Shown: positions 46,223-56,089 of the stretch, one piece after another
Layout: each line of letters opens with the position of its first letter
Position numbering within the stretch: the first letter of the stretch is position 1
Source of the DNA: Siphonodentalium dalli
Lineage: Eukaryota > Mollusca > Scaphopoda > Gadilida > Siphonodentaliidae
Direction: 5' to 3'
Length of the DNA: 64,000 bases
NCBI GenBank assembly: GCA_032622095.1
Contig: CP136065.1
Location: 94,247,343-94,311,342, forward strand
The notes under the pieces: generated by a model
What the model was told of the DNA's origin: nothing
Seen by the model: only the letters and a program-made list of their open reading frames with translations
The model's database searches: none
Made by a program: the position numbers and the translations under genes

Positions 46223-46635
46223 TGGACCCAAGGCACTCACAGCAGCTAAATGTGTAAAAATTATAAAAATCTATTAAAACATCACCACCAAGAAGAACAT
46301 GGAGAAATGACAAACTTCACTCTTATACTAAAGGCCCACTTAATTTTCGAACCCCCAGATCACATATAAAATATATGCCATAATATATACCGTTATTATT
46401 TTCAATGGAAGGGGAATAACTCTATATCTTAGTTTGAATTATGTTGCATTCTGGGAGAGAAACGGGGGAAATGTTTCTATGATGTCAGATATTTTCTATT
46501 ACTCTATGGGCACCTTCTGAGACATTCCAAATGGTGATGAATTATAGTATTTTAATCATATTTTATGTCATAGATCATTATTAAAACCATATATCAAGGC
46601 ACTATAAACAAGGGGTACGCATCTAAGATGCTTTT

Positions 46636-47961
46636 GTCGAGTTTTTTGGCAGTCGAACCAAACTTCTGCCAATAAGGTGCACAACTCCGGGAAAAAAGTT
46701 GTACGGTGGTATATTATTGCAATAGACCTATATACCAAATATCAATTGAATCCGTTAATATTTCATTGAGTTATCACACTAACGGTGATAAAATTGTGAT
46801 TAAAATAGACAAACTAAGACCCATAACTCCGGATTTTTTTTCCGGACAAACCAGGTTTTTCAAACTCGTCCGAGATATTGTTGCAGGAGACTCATATACC
46901 AAATATTGTTGAAATCGGTTAATATCTCATCGAGTTATCGCGCTAACGGTGATAAAATTGCTAAAAATAGACAAACTAAGACCCATAACTCTGCAAAAAA
47001 AATTCAGACACCTGATTTTCGAACTCGTCCGAGATATTGTTGCAGGAGACTCATATAACAAATATTATTGAAATCGGTTAATATCTCATCGAGTTATCGC
47101 GCTAACGGTGATAAAATTGCTAAAAATAGACAAACTAAGACCCATAACTCTGCAAAAAAAATTAAGACACCTGATTTTCGAACTCGTCCGAGATATCGTT
47201 GCAGGAGACTCATATACCAAATATTGTTGAAATCGGTTAATATTTCATCGAGTTATCGCGCTAACGTGATAAAATTGCTAAAAATAGACAAACTAAGACC
47301 CATAACTCTGCGAAAAAAAATCGGACAAACCTGGTTTTTCGAACTCGTCCGAGATATTGTTGCAAGAGACTCATATACCAAATATTGTTGAAATCGGTTA
47401 ATATTTCATCGAATTATCGCGCTAACGGTGATAAAATTGCTAAAAATAGACAAACTAAGACCCATAACTCCGGAAAAAAAATTCGGACAAACCTGGTTTT
47501 CGAACTCGTCCGAGATATTGTTGCAGGAGACTCATATACCTAATATTGTTGAAATTAGTTAATATTTCATCGAGTTATCGCGCTAACAGTGATAAAATTG
47601 CTAAAAATAGACAAACTAAGACCTATAACTCCGGAAAAAAAATTCGGACAAACCTGGTTTTCGAACTCGTCCGAGATATTGTTGCAAGAGTCTCATACAC
47701 CATATATTGTTGAAATTGGTTAATATTTGCGTGAGTTATTGCGCTAACTAAAAAACATCTAAGATGGATAACTCTTGTAAAAAAGTTCGGACGTGACCCA
47801 TTTTCTACAGGCAGTAAATAGTCATTGGGAGCAACTGACATACCAAATTTTTAATCCATTCACAAATGTCAAAGTTATAAGGCATTCTTTAGTCCACCCG
47901 CCCGCCCGCCCGCCAACCGTCCCTCGTCAAACCATAAGTCGAGTTTTTGAAAAACTCGACT
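46636..47961 (+). mobile_element. Pearl-like element (family L), seven core units
   Basis: Starts near GTCGAGTTTTTTGGC and ends in the terminal palindrome AGTCGAGTTTTTGAAAAACT.. at 47937-47961. Core units of 159-164 bp are anchored by GAGTTATCGCGCTAAC at 46768, 46932, 47091, 47250, 47411, 47572 and 47733, each with GACAAACTAAGACCCATAAC and ACTCGTCCGAGATATTGTTG. A CCCGCCCGCCCGCC block lies between cores and terminal hairpin. It matches the published layout of bivalve pearl elements. Confidence 0.85.
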
Positions 47962-48029
47962 AAAAAATAATATAAATTGGGCCTTTAATTATTGATAATT
48001 CTCCAATATTAATGAAATGTTGCATGTTG

Positions 48030-48215
48030 AAACCATTGTTATGTAAACAAAACTGAATTGTCAACAAACAATGCTAAACGTGAAGTAAGTTAAAATATTT
48101 TAGTCTGAATATAATTTTCAATGCTTTTTTTTACCTATTTCAATGTTAACTGTCAAATTTTGATTAAACTTTGGTATCCTATTGGACAATTGGAAATTTA
48201 TTGGCAATTCCACTG
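48030..48215 (+). repeat. Repeat AA, uninterrupted copy
   Basis: Paralogue of 5536-5707 plus 5964-6000, without the hAT-like MITE, so it shows the pre-insertion site (CCTATTGGACAATTGG). Confidence 0.65.
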
Positions 48216-48600
48216 TTTACATTACAATTGATTTGAAAAAATCAATATGGCGAAATCCCGTTATTGGATAGTTACTAATACTGAAAATAAGAACAAAGTC
48301 GATCTATATGTTAATGATAGTTGTTTTACAGACTTTTATAAAATTTACTTTATTTCGCATGAATCCACATTATTGAGTGCCTTTAATCTACATGTACTTA
48401 GCACTAAGTATAAAATGTTTCTCTTTCATCAACTGAGATTCAACGGACATCTCAGGGGGACAGGGGATAAAGCCAAAGCGATTTTCCCCAGTGACAATAA
48501 CAATATCGGAAGAGAAATATGTGTGATTGACAGACAATGGCAATAAGTTGTCGGGCAGCAGAGAAATTAATTGTTTTATCAGTCACCTGCAAACATTGTC
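48216..48600 (+). other. Unassigned stretch with a 99-codon frame
   Basis: The frame 48247-48546 begins MAKSRYWIVTNTENKNK and has mixed composition, but no domain, promoter, poly(A) signal or splice context. It is flanked by repeats on both sides and may belong to one. Confidence 0.2.
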
Positions 48601-48607
48601 TTTATCC

Positions 48608-48876
48608 CTTCCTATACTAAATACTCATTGATGAGTAGTTATCCTTTAGGGAATGTTCAAATAATAAGTTTCAACAAATGGCCGTAGGTCGTTTGTTGAA
48701 CTTATTATCTGAACATCTCCCATCAATGAATATGAATCATTCTGCTGTTGTATTATCTTTTTTTCTGTCTGCCGTCCGCTTTTATTACCTGAACACCCCT
48801 CCAAATGAATAATAGACTGTTACAATGTATACTTTTATAACTGAATGGGAGAATCAATTTAGTAAAGAAAGGGTTA
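48608..48876. mobile_element. TTAA-end MITE (family I), copy 2
   Basis: Shares CTGAACA.CTCCCA, ATGAATATGAATC.TTCTG and ACACCCCTCCAAATGAATAA with copy 1, ending AAAGAAAGGGTTAAA. An inner GTTCAAATAATAAGTTTCAAC hairpin surrounds 48685. Confidence 0.65.
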
Positions 48877-49177
48877 AAATAGTGCCATAATTCACTTTCA
48901 TTGAACTTTGATATAGGCTGCCAGAATACTGGAGTGTTTCATGTCCATTTTGTTGGCTTTTCAATGGGACAGACGGTGCTCATTTTCATGTCACATACAA
49001 AACAATGAGCAGGAACCTACATCACCTATCAAGTGTCTAACCCAAAGCAGTTTTTATTTTAAATTTGTTTAAAACATATATAACTGTCTTGTCTGATGGC
49101 TAAACTGGTAAATGAGATATGCAAATTAACAATGCACAATCAAATACCAGTAATAGTGAAAAACTCATATTTATAAC

Positions 49178-49262
49178 TGAAATTTACAAGGAATCAAATA
49201 TGTACCGATTTACAAGGAATCAAATATGTACCGATTTACAAGGAATCAAATATGTACCGATT
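49178..49262. repeat. 26-bp direct repeat, three units
   Basis: ATTTACAAGGAATCAAATAT followed by GTACCG occurs three times without change, a recent slippage product. Confidence 0.9.
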
Positions 49263-49321
49263 TTGAACATCAAACACACCTCAAACATTTAATAGATGTT
49301 CATAAAATTCACATAACTCCT

Positions 49322-49721
49322 TTAACCCTTTACCCAACAGAAGGGCCCTGTGCCAATGCATTCTCTTATATATGCAAGTCGACCATAGGTCGCCTCGCAT
49401 ATATAAGAGAATGCATTGGCTTAACAAATTAAAAATTATAAAATTGTTAAAGAATGTAAGAAAAAATGGTAAAAAGTGTTAAAAAAAGATTTTGTTTAGG
49501 CCAATGCATTCTCTTATATATGCGAGGCGACCTATGGTCGACTCGCATATATAAGAGTATGCATTGGCACAGGGCATAACTGTAAATATCACAATGTGGT
49601 CAAGGAGCCGGTTCCAATGATATCCATATTTGTATGGTTCTATTGAGACAGACCGAAGATATTTTAGGCTGTTGAAGCTTTATTTGGCCGGTTTTGGCCG
49701 GTTTGTTGGGTAAAGGGTTAA
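49322..49721. mobile_element. TTAA-flanked palindromic MITE (family E), best copy
   Basis: TTAACCCTTTACCCAACAG at left and its complement before TTAA at right. Two internal hairpins built on GCCAATGCATTCTCTTATAT. Nearly identical to 9672-10011, which has lost about 60 bp. It is followed without a gap by family A copy 5. Confidence 0.85.
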
Positions 49722-50178
49722 AGGTACTCAATCCGATCAGATGCTCATAAATTACTATTTCTTTGGCTTCGGTGGTAAAAAATATTTGATTCGAGTTGAG
49801 GAACCCACCCGTCAAAGCTGAGTGATCAGATATCAATTTTTGAAGTTTGATATTTTTTTAGATGTGTAATAATGTGGCCCAGAAACACGTGGTCAAACGG
49901 AGGGTCTCGGACAAAATTGCAGATGAAGATGGATAACGCTAAAATCAAGTGGTAATACAGTTAAATTTTGTGATACTTTAGTGATAATACGGCCATATTT
50001 TGTTGAACAAAATGTTGATAAATAAAAAAATTTGGGAAATTTGATACCATAGCTGACAGTGGTTGTTAGCATTATTTTGTTGCAATAAATCAATTATGAT
50101 AACTAAAGCGTATTTTGAAGTTGTTGTTGTGGTATCTTGAAGGTATGGGGACCATCTGATTTGATTGAGTACCCTTAA
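49718..50178. mobile_element. Family A MITE-like repeat, copy 5
   Basis: Complete copy with both inverted ends (TTAAAGGTACTCAAT and ATTGAGTACCCTTAA). It shares the TTAA with the preceding MITE. It lies about 200 bp past the stop codon of the ankyrin gene, so it may be part of the 3' UTR or just beyond it. Confidence 0.8.
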
Positions 50179-50258
50179 TTCGTAAGTACAATAACTCCTG
50201 CAACAAATATCTAGCTCAACCACTGCATTAGTTCCAGGTACATGTAGCATCTATCCGA

Positions 50259-50370
50259 ATGCCTGAAGCGACAGTTTAGAGATTACATTAGTGACAGATT
50301 CCTGGCCCTGAACTTCTGAAGCGACAGTTTAGAGATTACATTAGTGACGTAGGTTCCTGGCTCTGAAGAA
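50259..50370. repeat. 53-bp tandem duplication in the 3' UTR
   Basis: CTGAAGCGACAGTTTAGAGA..TTACATTAGTGAC occurs at 50263 and 50316 with almost no change, directly downstream (minus strand) of the ankyrin stop codon. Confidence 0.85.
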
Positions 50371-50382
50371 ATTATAAATATG

Positions 50383-50519
50383 TTATGATTTTGCGGAGAA
50401 AATTTTAACGATTTCATCATGTCCGAAATCTCTGGCAATATTACAGCATGAGAGTTTGCCCATCTCGAGCAACGGATCAGCACCAGATTTCACAAGCAAC
50501 TCAGCAACACCCTTATGAC
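50383..50519 (-). CDS. Ankyrin gene, coding exon 4 and stop
   Basis: 137 nt after ATTGCAG. Completes G489 and encodes HKGVAELLVKSGADPLL, then a degenerate last repeat (IARDFGHDEIVKIF) and stop TAA. The G489 split codon falls in the middle of repeat 4, a common intron position in ankyrin genes. Confidence 0.9.
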
Positions 50520-53500
50520 CTGCAATTAACATATTAAATAAGTTAGGTTGTCTGTTGGTACAGCAAAGATCAATACAGTAAGGATGACATTTTTAGGGAC
50601 CTGCGAATATCAGCAATTTCCCACAGATTTGAAAAACTAATTCAAATTGGGAGGCCAATGTCGATTCACGATAAATTTGTAAAACTTATATATATATATA
50701 TATATACAGTAATGTCCTAAATAATTGAAAATTTAACACACCACGAGTGCTGCAACAAGTATTGCCAAGTCTGGAAATAGTGTGTCCGTCATTTGCAAAA
50801 TGAGGTCCCCAGCGAGTGAATTTAGTGAGGCCACCCTGCACAGTGGTCTAGCATCATCAAATTCACCCTCTGGGGACCTCATTCTGCTTATTATCTATAG
50901 TCGCAAATTAGCATTGTTTTTAGTTACTTTTTATTCGCCCGTTTGAAAAAACAGTCGTATTATGTAAATGGGTTGTCCGTCCGTCTTTCGCCCATCTGTC
51001 CACTTTTTGTTTCCGGATGATAACTTTAGATTGAATCGAGTGAACTGAACTAAATTTGGTACATTAGTTTACCACCTCAAAATAAAGATCAAGTTCGATT
51101 ATGGGTTTCGTCCGCATGATTTTGACTGAGTTATGCCCCTTTTTCAAATTAGATTTTACCTGCTTTGCGGTTTCCGAATGATAACTTTAGATTGAATCAA
51201 GTGAACTGAACCAAATTTGGTATATTAGTTTACCACCCCAAAATAAATATCAAATTGGAATATGGGTTTCGTCCGCGTGATTTTGACTGAGTTATGCCCC
51301 TTTTTCGACTTAGATTTTACCTGATATGCGGTTTCCAGATGATAACTTAGATTGAACTGAACCAAATTTGGTATACAGATCAAGTTCAAATATGGGTTCT
51401 GTCTACATGCCCCACTCTACTCCAGAAACGGGCGTATTATGCCATGCCCCGACGGCGTGCTCTTGTTCCCTTCTGTTCAGTTTCTATATTCTGTAATTTG
51501 CAGATGATAAATTGCATAATCGAGGTGACTAATGGGTGAGCATCACCAGCTTCAACTAGGGAATTTCAATCTGGTCCTAGGTCTCCCATAGAAGTTGATG
51601 CCTAAGCAGAATAAGGTTCCCAGAAGGAATAATGCTAGCCTGACAGACACACTAAGGCATCAAATCTGTGAGAATATTTCCATGGAACAGGTCTCGAACA
51701 ACATCCTGCTAATCGATAACTAATAATTGTGATTGATTATGCGGAAATGTATTTAACGCTCTTTGCTATTCGCAATGTACAGGGTATTCCATTCAAATTT
51801 GTTTTCCCATAATTGGGCAAAGCTGCTGAAACGAAAACTAAAGGTAACTGCTCTCGACCAATCAGAATGCATGTTTTAGTGACAAATATTTAACCCTTTG
51901 AGTGCCAGGTCGATTTTTGTATCAACCCATATACCCTGTGCCAATGCATTCCCTTATATATGCGAGTCGACCATAGGTCGCCTCGCATATATAAGAGAAT
52001 GCATTGGCCTAAATTTTTTAATTTTTTTACAATTTTAATAATTTATTCTTATATTCTTTAACAGACTTATTTTGTAGGTTTAGGGCCGATAGGGTTAACA
52101 ATTAATAATAATTTACCATGCATAACAGCCAGATGTAGGGGAGTGGCATTCTCACACTGCTTATTAATAGCATTTATATTTATCCCTTCAGCCGTCAACA
52201 GTATCGAGACAACCCGATCATTTCCATTATTTGCAGCAGCATGGAGTGGTGTATTTCCTGTTTCAGCAGCCAAGTTAACATTAATCTTTGGTTTGACCTG
52301 TTATTGAATGGAAGTACATATGTCAAAACATCAGTCACATTAACGAATAAAAACGTAAAGAAATGTAACTTGTAATAACCCTTTATTTACATAATGAATT
52401 CTCACATTCAATTACAAATGTTTCCGGATATGTTGGAAATGCCTATTGAAATGCCTGAAGTATATGACCCTTTAACCACAGCAGAATTATGGGGTAATTT
52501 TTCAGGATTTAGTCGGAAATATGGCTTGTTGCCATTCATCGGAAAGCTCTCATCGAGAGCTTTCCGATGAATGGCAGCAAGCGATATTTCTGCTGTGGTT
52601 AAAGGGTCATATACTTCGAGCATTACTGTATTCTTCATTTAGTAGTAGGGATGTTCAGATAATAAAAGCAGAAACCACTTTGGATCCATTTTTTTGTAAC
52701 GTATTTTAAATTTAATTACATAGTATCAACCTGCATTCAAATATAGTGCAAACTTTTTGGTAAAATATTTGCTAGGCTGACAACTATTTGAGATGGAAAA
52801 AATCAATATATTTCAAAAATCGAAATCTAATAACTCTGTGCTGGAAGGGTATGTTCCTCGACTTAAATAAAATATTTTTTTTCCCCCGAAGCTGAAGAAA
52901 TAGTAAATTAGGGGTGCTAAATTGGACAAGCTATCTTTAACATGTTTGCACTCTTGTGTAACTTAAACTTTCATGATGGGAACGACGCTGTTGCAGCATT
53001 AAATATCTTGTGCCAGTGCATTCTCTTATATATACAAGTCTCTCATAGGGAGCCTTGCATATATAAGAGAATGCACTGGCATATGGTTTTCAAAAAATTT
53101 CGGAAGCTCCAATCATGGACGGGTTAATGTAATCACCTATTTATTTCAACAGACAGGTACAATATATATGTATTTACCTTATGTAAAAGGTACTTTAATA
53201 TATCATGCTTCTTGTGCATGACGGCTGAGAAAATGATTGTCTTGCCATGTGAATCTCTTTTGGTTGGGTCGACATGTCGGCCTGAGATAAGGTAGTGTAC
53301 CACATTCAGGAACCCACAGCTGAAAACACAAGGAACACTAATTTTTTGTTAAAAAAAAAGTGTAGGTAGGCATCTGTATGTATCGATAAATTAACAGCAT
53401 ATTGATCTGGAAATATCAAGCTCTGACTCAGAGATGTCTCAAACTGACACAAGTAGATCTATTGTTCTACATTCTAACTTAAGCATGTAGGTTAGGTTCA

Positions 53501-55435
53501 TTTGTCGTAGGTGACAGGTATAACAAAAATCTACTTGTCACCTAGAAACAGTGACCTGTCAGTGACAGGTGGACAGGTGTACATTTCGAGCCATGGTTTT
53601 CACTGTTAGTGTTATAAACCTCTGAAAAGCATTGAATGGGATAAGTTTATTTATGGATATCACTCACATAAGGGTGATAACCTTTGAGTGATTATAAGTC
53701 AGATGACTGAAAAAGTTAGACCAAAAAATATCAGGTTTGTCCTATTTGTATTTATATGCTCTGAGTACTGAAGCTTAGTAATTGATTATTTAGGTAAAAC
53801 CATTTTTCCCCAAGTATATAAACATTTTAATATCAAATTATCCAATATCAAGTTATCTAGACCATTTGAAAGATCCTTCTATTTCATAGTGTGCCAATGC
53901 AGAAATTAACCCTCTCTATACTAAATGTATATACTGGAATGGTCTATTATTCGTTGAAGAGGTTTTCGGGAAAAATAAGCAGACAACGGATAATACAAGT
54001 GCTGAAGGAGTGCTATTTATTGGAAGGAAATGTACAGACACTGGCAATAAGTTCAACAAACGACATTCCTTAACCACAGCAGAATTATATGCCTTGTTGT
54101 CATTCATTGGAAAGCTCTCACTGAGAGCTTTCCGATGAATGGCAACTAGCCATATTTCCGACTAAATCCTGAAAAGTTACCCCTGGGTAAGGAGTCGATT
54201 ATTTAGGGCATTACTGTACCGTACTCGTCAATGATAATGAGTATTTAGAATAGAAAGGGTTAAATTAGGATTATCTCGTTCACAAATACTCACCCAATGG
54301 CTTGATGAAGGCGTGCCTCATTAATTGGTCGATTGGTCGCTGTTGGTAACGGAATGCCAGAGAGACTTGAAAACTCTCCATGCAAATTCCTATAGAAATT
54401 AATGACAGATGACCAGATGTTAATCAGAGTGAACGATCTCGCCGCCAGCAACCAATGAGCATACTGTTTATTTCTCGTTGAGAGTTTGACGTTAGATAAC
54501 ATGCTCTTGTACTGCTTAGTCCGCTCAGATGTAAGAGTATCCAAATAATCTAAAAATAGGTATGACCCTTTTGAGCTGAACAAACTTTCTGGATACTCCC
54601 TGAATATTGCACCAATAAGGCTGTTAATATCCGTCATGGTAACCTTCCCTGATTCTTTACCAGAAGCAAAAGCAAAACTGAGTTCCTCAGTAAGAATGTC
54701 CATCTCAAGTTGAAAGATATCCTTTTTCTGGTTATCTGGAAATTGTGATAACCAGAAATGTGAGAACTGGACGAAGTTATCATTTTTACAGCAGAAATCA
54801 CATAAATCGTTAAGAGATTTATTTGATCTGTTTAACCAACCTGATACTATAGTAGCATCCATGAATTCCATGAGATCATCAAAATTGTCTCTCGAAGTTC
54901 TCGTATTCGATTTCAACCTGGATGAAGAATCTTTCTCAGTTCGCACTTCTTCACTTATATAGTCTCTTAAACTTGTTTGACTTGACTGCACTGGTGGCAG
55001 GGCAGGAGGCTTTGGAAGTTCATGTCTTGTTGGTAGTGCTGTAGATAAACTTTTCTTCTTTCTCCTGTTCTTTTTACTCCGTTGTTCTGAATCTAATTCA
55101 TCATTTTTAACATGAGGCTTCACAGTTCTATCAGGTTGAGCAAACTTACTTCCCTTGTTTAGCCAAGAATCTGCTGAGTCAGCCGTCCCAGGTGGACTGC
55201 TATTTGTATGGAATCCAGAATCAGGGCTCATAGAAGTTTGAACGAATGATTGTATCTCACCAGAGCTAGTTGAACTGACTGACTCTGACCTACCGGTAGT
55301 ACTAAGTGATAGGTTATCTAAGTCTCTCCTGGCTGACGAGTCCTCATCGCTACTGAAGACTTCTTCATCACTCTCACGGTAAGTTAGCCGCGACACACAA
55401 ATCAAGTCCCTCAAATCTCGAATTCCTCGACTCAT
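50383..55435 (-). CDS. Four-exon ankyrin-repeat protein, 533 aa
   Basis: Coding exons in transcript order: 55435-54294, 53319-53178, 52297-52117, 50519-50383. All introns start GT and end AG (phases 2, 0, 1), and the joined frame is open for 533 codons to TAA at 50383. The start has AAA before ATG and an in-frame TGA 16-18 bases upstream. Residues 20-90 are acidic and Ser/Thr-rich, KKNRRKKK at 121-128 is a possible nuclear signal, PKPPALPPVQ at 141-150 is proline-rich, 184-350 looks globular and helical, and about 373-530 forms four to five ankyrin repeats with TPLH motifs in repeats 3 and 4. Ankyrin repeats bind other proteins, so a scaffold or regulator role is likely, but I do not recognise the orthologue. 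PDSGFHT (71-77) resembles an IkB-type phosphodegron. No signal peptide or membrane segment. Confidence 0.9.
50755..51665. mobile_element. hAT-like double-hairpin MITE in intron 3, long copy
   Basis: Left hairpin at 50797-50887, internal sequence split by another element (50935-51470), right part from 51478 with GATAAATTGCATAATCGAGG and a damaged right hairpin. Outer words GGAAATAGTGTGTCCGTCA and TGACAGACACACTAAGGC mark the ends. Confidence 0.7.
50935..51470. mobile_element. Pearl-like element nested in the intron-3 MITE
   Basis: Ends CGCCCGTTT and AAACGGGCG near the right border, a GTCCGTCCGTC block at 50978, and core units with a 161-bp period (TTCCG.ATGATAACTTTAGA at 51011, 51172 and 51333; ATGGGTTTCGTCCGC in each). 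It interrupts a MITE whose intact versions lie at 13.2 and 38.1 kb, so it arrived later. Confidence 0.75.
51889..52098. mobile_element. TTAA MITE, chimera of families G and E, in intron 3
   Basis: Left end TTAACCCTTTGAGTGCCAGG belongs to family G (42116); after CCCATAT it changes to the family E hairpin (CTGTGCCAATGCATTC..). The right end AGGGTTAA lies 18 bases from the exon-3 donor. Confidence 0.7.
52117..52297 (-). CDS. Ankyrin gene, coding exon 3
   Basis: 181 nt, between AATAACAG and GTAAATTATT. Residues 429-488: end of repeat 2, all of repeat 3 (GNTPLHAAANNGNDRVVSIL), and the first helix of repeat 4 (ATPLHLAVMH). Confidence 0.9.
52378..52650. mobile_element. Family I fragment with nested family H palindrome, intron 2
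   Basis: ACCCTTTATTTACATAATG and the closing GTTCAGATAATAAAAGC are family I words. CCTTTAACCACAGCAGAATT to its complement at 52609 is a family H hairpin centred on CTCTCATCGAGAG. Confidence 0.65.
52963..53126. mobile_element. TTAA MITE (family F), copy 2, in intron 2
   Basis: TTTCATGATGGGAACG at left, AATCATGGACGGGTTAA at right, a hairpin of TGCCAGTGCATTCTC / its complement inside. Its edge is 51 bases from the exon-2 donor. Confidence 0.7.
53178..53319 (-). CDS. Ankyrin gene, coding exon 2
   Basis: 142 nt, between TTTTCAG and GTAAAT. Completes codon 381 and encodes residues 382-428: CGFLNVVHYLISGRHVDP and KTIIFSAVMHKKHDILKYLL, i.e. most of ankyrin repeat 1 and the helices of repeat 2. Too short to show up as an ORF by itself. 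Confidence 0.88.
53906..54263. mobile_element. Family I MITE with nested family H palindrome, intron 1
   Basis: TTAACCCTCTCTATACTAAA to AGAAAGGGTTAA with TTAA at both ends. A family H hairpin (54066-54228) interrupts it. The right edge is 30 bases from the exon-1 donor. Confidence 0.75.
54294..55435 (-). CDS. Ankyrin gene, coding exon 1
   Basis: Encodes residues 1-380 and two bases of codon 381. It ends CATTGG|GTGAGT, a strong donor. It holds the disordered N-terminus and the helical middle region (motifs LMEFMDATIVSGWL, FVQFSHFWLSQFP, YAHWLLAARSF). The middle region has even codon use and no low complexity, as expected for a conserved domain. The first ankyrin helix starts at the very end (EARLHQAIG). 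Confidence 0.9.
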
Positions 55436-55689
55436 TTTCAGAATATATTCTCAAGAATCCTAAACAATGATCTTCCTTAGAAATGTTGATTAAGGTCCTT
55501 AACATCTATTATAAATGAATATATGAGTCGTTATGTATCACAGATTGTCACACAAAAATATTTCCGTATCACAGTAAACAACACGAACAGTCACATTTTA
55601 CACATAAGGTTGAAACCACAGCAAAGTCATTTCCAGAATTTTGAATTTTTCTATATAACAATAAGGAACTGGAAGCGGAGATTTACAGC
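55436..55689. promoter_or_regulatory. Possible bidirectional promoter interval
   Basis: Lies between the minus-strand ankyrin ATG (55435) and a plus-strand ATG in good context (CAGCCATGGAC at 55690). No TATA box of either orientation stands out. The assignment rests on spacing only. Confidence 0.25.
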
Positions 55690-56068
55690 CATGGACACCG
55701 CAGTGAGAAGAGCAGGTAACCGAATTCTGGATTTCCATGCAAACGAAAAAAAGAACATAAGAGTTTGCGACAGCGTTTTTCCAGACTGTCTATAAATCTC
55801 AATGCACCCACTTAACATCGGTGCAACCTGCTCCAACATAAAAGCTATCCTTTTTATGAATTCTATATCATTGTCAACAAAGATAATGTGCAAATGGTAA
55901 ATGAATGTTCAGTCATCAGCATGGTGCAGAATATTAACTCTCAAATCTAAAAAATGGCACATCACAGCTGAGAAAATAGTAATCTCATATGCCCGCTTCC
56001 AGGCGAATGAAAACAGGAAGGTGAGGGTGGAGGAGAGATCTTCATTATGTGTCCACCACATCTTATGA
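55690..56068 (+). CDS. Possible divergent exons with a duplicated segment
   Basis: The plus-strand ATG at 55690 (MDTAVRRAG, Kozak-like context) is followed by GCAG|GTAACC, a possible donor, or reads on to FHANEKKNIRV before a stop. A second short frame from 55901 contains FQANENRKVRV. The two segments match at six of eleven residues, and most of their base differences fall in third codon positions of this frame, as selection on protein would produce. It could be a tandem exon duplication in a short divergent gene. The minus strand of the same segment has a strong acceptor (CTCTTTACAG at 56081), so the direction of transcription is uncertain. Confidence 0.3.
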
Positions 56069-56089
56069 ACCAGGTATAAGCTGTAAAGA

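Noticed and set aside
47068-47391. 107-codon plus-strand frame with repeated SVNISSSYRANGDK-like peptide
   Set aside because: Translation of the 160-bp cores of the family L element.
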